Shown here: positions 6,241 through 6,614 of the stretch, one piece after another
Numbering within the stretch: the stretch's first letter is position 1
Layout of the letters: each line of letters starts with the position of its first letter
Source of the DNA: an uncultured Clostridia bacterium
GTDB lineage: Bacteria > Bacillota > Clostridia > UMGS1883
Assembly (NCBI GenBank): GCA_947624455.1
Contig: CANQKL010000090.1
Coordinates: 1-6,614, forward strand
Length of the DNA stretch: 6,614 nucleotides
Reading direction: 5' to 3'
Notes under the pieces: model-generated
Database searches by the model: none
What the model was told of the DNA's origin: nothing
What the model saw: the letters and a program-made list of their open reading frames with translations, nothing else
Made by a program: the position numbers and the translations under genes

Positions 6241-6614
6241 ACGTCGAAACAATTATTGTCGGCGCGTTGGGCGCCAACTGTTATCTTGTGACCGAAGGCT
6301 CCGTCGCCGTTATTATCGACCCCGGCGACGAGGCGGAAAAGATTCTTGCCCGCCTTGAGGGGCTTAGGCTCGAGGCCATACTGCTGACCCACGGTCATTA
6401 CGACCACATCGGGGCCGTGAACCGCATAAAGAATAAGACCGGCGCGAAGGCGTATATGCACAGGGCCGACCGGAACATGATCGGCAGCAGGGACAGTCTT
6501 TGCTTCCTGACCGGTTCGCCGCCGCCCGAGGCCTTTGAGGCGGACGGCTTTGTGGAGGAGCTGCTGCGGGCGGCGCGAAAGGACAGGAGGATCTTTTCCT
6601 GCCAGGCGCAGATG
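6237..6614 (+). CDS. Metallo-beta-lactamase-fold hydrolase, N-terminal part (truncated by window edge)
   Basis: An open frame begins at ATG 6237, sharing ATGA with the stop of the radical SAM gene, and runs to the last base (126 codons visible). GGGAG at 6222-6226 lies 10 nt upstream. The start MNVETIIVGALGANCYLV and the strand AVIIDPGDEAEKIL (24-37) are typical of glyoxalase II-like / YqgX-type MBL-fold proteins. The metal-binding motif THGHYDHIGA supplies His52, His54, Asp56 and His57. These enzymes hydrolyse thioesters or related substrates with a dinuclear metal centre in the cytoplasm; the specific substrate cannot be read here. Residues up to about 108 follow the family well. The last 18 or so residues (LLRAARKDRRIFSCQAQM) do not resemble the usual continuation, which is a G-D turn, a beta strand and the HTPGHTPG metal motif. 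This could be a divergent insertion or an artefact at a contig edge. Confidence 0.85.
   Translation, partial: MNVETIIVGALGANCYLVTEGSVAVIIDPGDEAEKILARLEGLRLEAILLTHGHYDHIGAVNRIKNKTGAKAYMHRADRNMIGSRDSLCFLTGSPPPEAFEADGFVEELLRAARKDRRIFSCQAQM

Overview
The window is a single-direction block of bacterial genes, all on the + strand and tightly packed. It most resembles a fairly GC-rich Clostridia member of the Firmicutes (Oscillospiraceae-like, probably gut-associated or uncultured). The basis for this is the strong GGAGG ribosome binding sites, the bacterial-type AspRS C-terminus and the gene set. The taxonomic call is an inference from gene content and style; no marker gene was compared.

Layout: (1) the 3' end of aspS (1-252); (2) a 105-bp gap with no convincing terminator or promoter; (3) a four-gene ABC-exporter-like cassette at 358-4918, made of an ATPase, an ABC-2/GldF-type permease, a GldG-family membrane-anchored protein and a DUF4340 membrane-anchored protein; (4) a PDZ + radical SAM + DUF512 protein at 4927-6240, whose reading frame overlaps or abuts the DUF4340 stop; (5) the 5' part of a metallo-beta-lactamase-fold hydrolase starting at 6237 and running off the right edge.

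How the genes fit together: the ATPase (cytoplasm) and six-helix permease (membrane) should form the transport core. The GldG-like and DUF4340 proteins each put a large domain outside the membrane and are probably auxiliary partners of that core. The cassette resembles the GldA/GldF/GldG set known from gliding Bacteroidetes, but here there is no sign of gliding genes, so its substrate and job are unknown. The radical SAM/DUF512 and MBL-fold genes are translationally coupled in series behind the cassette (overlaps of about 4 nt). They may be cotranscribed housekeeping-type genes rather than parts of the transporter.

Both window edges cut through genes. No RNA genes, mobile elements, CRISPR arrays or long repeats were seen. 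The region is mostly ordinary core/accessory chromosome. The points of interest are the uncharacterised transporter cassette, the uncharacterised radical SAM protein, an unusual preference for the ATA isoleucine codon, and an MBL-fold reading frame that stops looking like its family just before the window ends.
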